Of a DNA stretch of 64,000 nt, positions 58,868 through 64,000 are shown piece by piece. The stretch is from Bettongia penicillata ogilbyi (Eukaryota; Chordata; Mammalia; Diprotodontia; Potoroidae), in contig JAJHZJ010000252.1 in the NCBI GenBank assembly GCA_023548195.1, forward strand, positions 2,487,395 to 2,551,394. Direction: 5' to 3'. Under the pieces are notes generated by a model that saw nothing but the letters and a program-made list of their open reading frames with translations, did not search any database and had not been told where the DNA came from. Each line of letters starts with the position of its first letter. Within the stretch, counting starts at the first letter, position 1. The position numbers were made by a program, and so were the translations under genes.

Positions 58868-59092
58868 CATGTTGTTCACTCATGGCCTGCTCTTTGTGAT
58901 CTCATTTGGGGTTTTCTTGGCAAAGATACTGGACTGGTTTGCCATTTCCTTCTCAAGCTGATTTTATAGATGAGGAAACTGAGGCAAACAGACTTACATG
59001 AATTGCCCAGGGTCACACAGCTTGTAAATGTCTGAGGTCAGGTTTGAATCCAGGTCTGACCCCACACCCCGTACTTTATCTGCACCACTTCC
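58868..59092 (-). repeat. MAR1-type SINE, antisense
   Basis: GGGGTTTTCTTGGCAAAGAT, GGTTTGCCATTTCCTTCTCA, GATGAGGAAACTGAGGCAAA, AGGGTCACACAGCTTGTAAA, TTTGAATCCAGGTCTGACCC. Confidence 0.9.
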
Positions 59093-59184
59093 ACCTGCAC
59101 ACACACATTCAGTTCAACAGCTTTTACTGACTACCAACTTTGTATTAAAATACTATGATAATTTGGAGGAAGGAACAGTACACA

Positions 59185-59440
59185 TAGCAGGGGCAGGCAG
59201 CTGGCACAGGGAGTAGAACAGTGGGCTTGGAATGGGGAGAACATCTTCCTGAGTGAGACACTTATCACACTTAGCTGTGTGATCATGGCAAGTCACTTAA
59301 CCTTGTTGGCCTCAGTTTCCTCATCTGTAAAATGGAGAAAGAAATGTCAAACCATTCCAGTATTTTTGACAAGGAAAAAAAAAACACAAATGGGATCACG
59401 AAGAGTTGGACGTGACTGTAACGACCCAATAACAAGAGGA
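59185..59440 (+). repeat. MAR1-type SINE, near full length
   Basis: GGGCAGGCAGCTGGCACAGG head, then AAGTCACTTAACCTTGTTGG, CCTCATCTGTAAAATGGAGA, ATGGGATCACGAAGAGTTGG, ACGACCCAATAACAAG. Lies in opposite orientation to the SINE 90 bp upstream, an inverted pair. Confidence 0.9.
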
Positions 59441-59829
59441 AGGGTATAAATTCAAAAGAGTGAGATTTGAGGGCCTGAAGATAATTTAAGGGTACCCCCC
59501 CTTCCTTCAGTCCTTCTCTGATTCCCTCCCTTGCCCCCAAGAAGTATTCTCTCTCCACATTGGTCGGCTTAACAGTCCTCTTTCCTGGATCTCCTTTGCT
59601 TTGTCACGTTCAACTCTGTGTTTATGGTAACTCCCCCGTAGCTGTAACATACTTTCGATTCCTTCTTTAAATCCTCCTTCGTTCTGGGAAATCAGTTCTG
59701 CTCTCTTCTCTTCTTTCTCTCTATCCATGGTTTTGTCTCTTGCTAGCAACCCTTACCTCTCCCCCATTTTTAGGCCCTCTCCCCTCCCCCAAGCTCAGAT
59801 CTCCCTAATTAATGTTTTCTTCAGCCTCT
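59441..59829. other. Pyrimidine-rich interval before CpG island 4
   Basis: No repeat or exon recognised. Confidence 0.45.
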
Positions 59830-60480
59830 TTCGGTTCCCTTTTCCCCGTTACGTTCCTTGGGCAGGCTCGCGGCTTCCACCTCAATTTCCCTACGCCTTC
59901 TCGTTACAGAAGCCCGGGTTCCCGAGGTCCAGCTTGAGCTCAGCGCCTCAGGGTGGAGTAGCTTTGTCTACGCCAATCTCGGCGTAGTGAACTGGCAGCT
60001 TGCCTTGAGCTCAAGGTGGGAGAGCTGAGCCCACAAGAGAGCACAGTGCTGAATAGGAAAGGGAAAAAGGGAGGGAAGGAGGAGGAGAGAGGAAACCGTG
60101 CCTATGTAAGTATATGGCACCGTGTGGATAACGTAAATGGGTGTGCATCAGTAAGGGAGCATGTGAGGGTGCGTCGTTCCGGGAATTGGAAAAAAGGCAA
60201 GTTATGCAGTACTCTTTCACCTTCCCATCTCCTCCCCCCCCCCCCAGGATCGCCCCTCCCACAAACACGCAGATGTAGATTTGGTGTGGAAAGTGGTGGA
60301 AGTGGTAGAGCTGGAAGCCAAGAGAATGGAGAAGAGTACAGACTCTCTCACCCTCACTGAGGCTGGAAATCTTTGCTCAGTGCTGGGACAGCGTCAGACC
60401 AGAGGCAAAACAGACGTGGGAGTTGCGCCGGGGGGGGGGGGGGGGGGGGGGGGGGCCGAGGGGGGGAGCGGTTTTTGAAG
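59830..60480. promoter_or_regulatory. CpG island 4 (small)
   Basis: Moderately CpG-rich, with a good acceptor-like CTACGCCTTCTCGTTACAG ending at 59909, a perfect inverted repeat CTACGCC/GGCGTAG (59968-59974, 59981-59987) around a CCAAT box, a 12-base C run (60234-60245) and a 26-base G run (60430-60455). Open frames are low-complexity. Confidence 0.5.
60430..60455 (+). repeat. Homopolymer G26
   Basis: Twenty-six consecutive G. Strong G-quadruplex potential; also a place where assemblies err in length. Confidence 0.85.
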
Positions 60481-60955
60481 GTGGAATTGAGAGAACCTTC
60501 AGGTTTGGCCAGCTGACCAGCAGGAGCATGAGGCAGAAAGTCTCCAAAATGTTCAAGAATGCTTCAGATTAAAGGAGCATGGTGAAGTAGAAGCTGGACT
60601 TGGGTAGAAGGGGAAGCATGATCAAGATTCCCTCCATCCTAAGGTGCAAGTTTCTTATACCAACCTGAATGATGAAGGGAAACGCAGACAGGGTCATTCC
60701 AACCTTGTCCTTAGATTGGGGATGGAGCATTTTAACTGAGGAGAAGGCCTATTACTTACTTATCCTTTGAGTATTACAGGAAGCAAGATTTCGTGCAGCT
60801 CCCAAATAGACAGCAAAGTATAGACAATTTAGCCATGGCAAAAAATTTACTGGCTTCTCCTACTCTTAAAACAGTATATACAGCTTCTTCTGCAGAGGTG
60901 ACAAAGTTAATTTTTAAAAGAAGTTTTCCCTTCTATGCAAAGTAAAAGTACTGTT
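60481..60955. other. Interval without recognised gene
   Basis: No named repeat or exon. Confidence 0.45.
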
Positions 60956-60956
60956 C

Positions 60957-61140
60957 CTTGTAACAATGAATTTCACAGAATCTTTGGGATAGTAGGGAAC
61001 TTGGAGATATTCTAGCCCAACCCTTTTATTTTATTTATTTTTTTTGCAGATGAGGATACTCAAGGCCCTGGATGCCAGCCTGAACCAGAGGCTTCACACA
61101 GCTACTTAGTGGCAAAGATAGAACTAAACCCCAGTTGTTT
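60957..61140 (-). repeat. MIR-type SINE, antisense
   Basis: AACTTGGAGATATTCTAGCC, TGCAGATGAGGATACTCAAG, CACACAGCTACTTAGTGGCA. Confidence 0.65.
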
Positions 61141-61224
61141 TGAGCATTTGGCTCTTTACATTGCATCCAGAGTCCCTGCTTCTGGCCGGAAACACTTTTT
61201 GCTCCCCGTTTCTAACACTAGATG

Positions 61225-61345
61225 TATGAGGCTAGCTAAACCTCTATACTTCTCAGAGTCTCGATTCCTTTATATAGAAATTGAGAATGAATACTTAGAC
61301 TACCCACCTCACAGGGTTGTTTTGAGGAAAGTTCATTATCTTCAG
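61225..61345 (+). repeat. MIR-type SINE
   Basis: TAGCTAAACCTCTATACTTC, ATATAGAAATTGAGAATGAA, CCCACCTCACAGGGTTGTTT. Confidence 0.55.
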
Positions 61346-61416
61346 ATTACCATATTATTTCCCAAATATTCTACCCATGCCCTATTCCCTTCTAATCCCT
61401 TTCTTTTATCTTTCAG

Positions 61417-61502
61417 GATGCCATGTAGTTCATTCAGAGATTCTGCTGCATGGCATGGACTTTTCCCTGGGAATAGGGCTGCTCATCCTGAAACTTCTCC
61501 TG
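61417..61502 (+). other. Candidate 86-nt exon with strong splice sites
   Basis: Upstream, CTAAT (branch-like, about 61392) and CCCTTTCTTTTATCTTTCAG ending at 61416 form a strong 3' splice site. Downstream, TCTCCTG-GTGAGAAC at 61503 is a strong 5' splice site. The 86 nt are open in at least two frames; neither translation resembles a protein I know, so a non-coding RNA exon is as likely. Chance occurrence cannot be excluded. Confidence 0.3.
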
Positions 61503-62140
61503 GTGAGAACCAAGAAAACCTGAAGGAAACCTGTTCCATGCACACTTGAGACCCAGGCTTAATTAGCAGTGTCTCAAAATGGAACGGTCCATGTCAGAAT
61601 AGAAACTGGTTTCCTCTAAAGAGGGATGTGTACATGAAGAGAAACAAAACTAAAATTAGGCCAGGTCTGAAAGAAACAGGGCAATACAGCAAGTAAAAGC
61701 AGGGTTAAGAATAGGAAAGACATGTTCGGAAATGGATGATGCTAAAGGGCAGTATGCCATAGTAGGAACAGAAAAGGACTGGGCATCTGTCAAAATATCC
61801 TGGGTTCTAATCTAAGTTCTGACATAGGCTATGTGATTTTGGGGGAAAAAATAAATCAGCTATTTGTGCCAGCTAAAAGATGTTATGATGAAAGTTCAAA
61901 ATTTAAAGCTTTCAGGAAATGTGAACTATTTGGAGTATTCATCCACCATAATGAGTTCTGGCAATTTTCTTGCCATTATGGCCTCAGAAGTCACTCACCC
62001 TTCATTTTCTTGTTTTGGGAATAGTTATCAAATCAACCCTACTGATTATCCACAGATTGGTTAATCCATTGTCCTATGATTCCACTTACCATCCCTGTGA
62101 CTTCACAGATCAAAACACTCCCTCCTTGGATAAAAGTTAT
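61503..62140. other. Interval without recognised gene
   Basis: Mostly unique; MIR-like phrase near 61790-61840 (TGGGTTCTAATCTAAGTTCT). Confidence 0.45.
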
Positions 62141-62144
62141 CTTC

Positions 62145-62340
62145 TCTATTGGACTATAAGCTCTTTGAGGTCAGGTAGTGCTCTTTCCTCTGTCATCTTC
62201 ACCTTCTTTAGTCTCTTGGCTCTGTTTTCTGGAGTTGGGCTTAACGTCTTTGGGCTCCAGTTCCTCAAACATAAAGTAAATGGGTTGGCCCATGGCATCT
62301 TTGAGGTCCCTATTAACACTAGAACTCTGTGATTCTGTGA
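62145..62340 (+). repeat. L2-like end joined to MIR end
   Basis: GGACTATAAGCTCTTTGAGG (L2), then AACATAAAGTAAATGGGTTG and AGAACTCTGTGATTCTGTGA (MIR). Confidence 0.55.
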
Positions 62341-62344
62341 CTTT

Positions 62345-62580
62345 GGGTCAGAAAACCTGGGTTTTGAAAATCAATTAGATCTTTCCCTAGCTTTATCACT
62401 TAAACTCCTCCAGTCTGTTTCTACATCTCCAAAATAGAAATAATAATACATGTACTTTATACTTGATCAAGGATCCTTACACAGAATTGCTATGAGAGAC
62501 AAGTGAGATAATATATGTAAATCACTTTGTAACTATGATAAGCAATATATGTAGCAGTTATCATCACTATTACCTTTAGA
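62345..62580 (+). repeat. MIR/Ther1-type SINE
   Basis: ACTTAAACTCCTCCAGTCTG, ATAGAAATAATAATACATGT, GACAAGTGAGATAATATATG, AATCACTTTGTAACTATG, and an ATCACTATT end. Confidence 0.7.
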
Positions 62581-62769
62581 GGTGGGAGAAAGATATGATG
62601 AGTAGAGTATAGTGGGTGTAGAGACTGATAGATATTAAACCGTTATTCAAACAAGGGAAAGGTAAGGGACTGGGCATGTAAATTTGTTTATAATGTGCCT
62701 TTCCTGGCTAAGGCAATAGCCCTGAAATAATAGGTCAGAGTTCTTCATTAGATTTCTAACAGAGCTGCA

Positions 62770-62885
62770 CATGTTGGAGACCTAAAGGAGTTTTCTAATT
62801 CAACACCATCATTTTGCAGATGAAATAACTGAAGTCCAGAAAGCATTTCAGAATTCTTTTCTGAGAACACAAGGAACCTCTCCCC
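62770..62885 (-). repeat. MIR-type SINE fragment, antisense
   Basis: TTGGAGACCTAAAGGAGTTT and CATTTTGCAGATGAAATAAC. Confidence 0.5.
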
Positions 62886-62961
62886 AATCTTAGATTTTTA
62901 TTTCCCTTCAATCTGTATATCAGAGTAGCTATTTTTTTTTTTTTAAAGAATTTAACTGTGA

Positions 62962-63095
62962 GGGGGCATCTAAGTAATACAATGGATAGAGCATTGGCCC
63001 TGGAGTCAGGAGTCAGGCCTCAGACATATTATAGCAGTGTGACCCTGGACAAGTCATTTAAGAGCTCCAATTGCCTCCAAAAAAGAAAATTAAAT
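62962..63095 (+). repeat. tRNA-derived SINE, short-tail type
   Basis: GGGGCATCTAAGTAATACAA, GGCCCTGGAGTCAGGAGTCA, GACCCTGGACAAGTCATTTA, CCAATTGCCTCCAAAAAAG. Like 41257-41392, it ends in an A-rich tail after CCAATTGCCTC, without the RTE-like tail. Confidence 0.85.
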
Positions 63096-63280
63096 TTAAC
63101 GATCAATATCAATCCTATGTGAGTGATGAAACGCTTCTCCCTGGAGTGGGGAAATATAGATGTGGAACATGGTGTACATTGTCAGAAGTAGCAGCTACTC
63201 CCCTCCATTTGTGACATGGGAGAATTCAATTTGAGGAAGGAATCTTAATGGGAAATTAGTGTGGTATAAATGCAAAAGCC

Positions 63281-63450
63281 TAGGTGTACAGGTGGTACAA
63301 TGGGAAGAGCCTTGGACGAGAGGTCAGAAAGACTCAGCCTCCTGAGTTCAAACATGGCCTTGGATACTTATTAGCTGTGTGACCCTGGGCAAGTCACTTA
63401 ACCCTCTTCGTCTCAGTTTCCTCATATGTAAAATGTGGGTCACAAAGTTT
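63281..63450 (+). repeat. tRNA-derived SINE, 3' truncated
   Basis: GTGTACAGGTGGTACAATGG, CTGAGTTCAAACATGGCCTT, GGGCAAGTCACTTAACCCTC, CTCAGTTTCCTCATATGTAA. The tail after GTGGGTCACAAAG is replaced by T and C runs. Confidence 0.85.
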
Positions 63451-64000
63451 TTTTTTTTTAAATTCCAGTATACTCCCCCCCCCCCAAAAAACTCCCAAAT
63501 ATCCAGGAAATAATAGACTAAATCTGATTTTACTTTCCACATAAGAAGACTTTTCCAGGTTAAGTGGACATTTGTCCCAAATATCTGAATGCATGCATTA
63601 TCTCCTCTCATGGCCATTATATTTAATTTTTATTTTGGCTTCTGGCTCTCTTCTGCTGTTCAAGCTCTGAGTGGACAATTTGACTTCTAGGGCTTCACAC
63701 ACAGCTTGATTATATTTGCTTCTGCCTTTGATCTATTCTTTGACCTGTTATTTAATTGTGACTCCACAAAGAGACAAAGAAAAAACATTGCGGAGGCTGG
63801 GGGGGAACAAGAATTTGTTTTACTTTGAGTTTGAAGGTTACTGTTTCCTAGGTATCTCTGACTTTAACCACCTTACTTAAATCAGACTGGTTTTGCCTTT
63901 GGAAAGATCAAAAAGCATATGTGAATATCAGGGACATTTCCATTTATTTTTTTCTGAAAGATATGATACCCAGTAAAGGCTATAGCCACAGAAGTTTGTG
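63451..64000. other. Right end of window, no gene recognised
   Basis: T run and C run at 63449-63485, then unique-looking AT-rich sequence (CTTTGATCTATTCTTTGACC) that could be conserved non-coding DNA; not testable here. Confidence 0.45.

Overview
This 64 kb window is mammalian nuclear DNA, almost certainly from a marsupial. It is packed with tRNA-derived SINEs whose A box/B box-like core and 3' tail (CACTTAACCC, then CCAAGAAAACCCC and GAGTTGGACATGAC) match the marsupial MAR1-type SINE and its RTE/BovB-like tail. It also carries L1 3' ends, a half-L1 (HAL1), L2 ends and MIR/Ther1-type SINEs. I cannot fix the species. I found no intact protein-coding gene and no exon I can name, and nothing bacterial or plasmid-like. 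Family names for repeats come from recall of consensus sequences; no database was searched.

Layout. 1-6.4 kb: interspersed repeats in AT-rich sequence. 6.4-10.0 kb: a multi-layer nest in which an L1 3' end is split by a processed GAPDH pseudogene and by an unnamed repeat (R2) that itself carries a SINE with an 11-bp target-site duplication; a second L1 end next to it is split by a third L1 tail. 10.3-13.2 kb: a full-length HAL1 with perfect 11-bp flanking duplications, an L1-type ORF1 and no ORF2. 13.4-15.2 kb: a processed nucleolin pseudogene. 15-42 kb: L1, L2, MIR, SINE, a BovB-like antisense end, a palindromic MITE-like element, a Ty3/gypsy integrase fossil and microsatellites.

42-50 kb is different: GC- and CpG-rich, nearly free of young repeats, with two large CpG islands (about 42.8-44.9 and 47.9-49.3 kb). 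Two more islands lie at 55.3-56.9 and 59.8-60.5 kb; the first holds AT-rich blocks with two perfect POU octamers. Clustered islands separated by apparently unique sequence suggest the regulatory and promoter neighbourhood of a developmental regulator or its antisense/lncRNA. That is inference: no coding exon of such a gene was recognised here. The rest of 50-64 kb is ordinary repeat-rich sequence.

The window's main content is therefore (i) a well-preserved record of retrotransposition, including two recognisable processed pseudogenes and a HAL1 that can be ordered in time by nesting, and (ii) a cluster of unmethylated-looking islands with candidate conserved non-coding elements. I see no convincing new biological system; the best leads are the 55.9-56.7 kb octamer-bearing island, the repeat-poor 42-50 kb block and the gypsy integrase relic.
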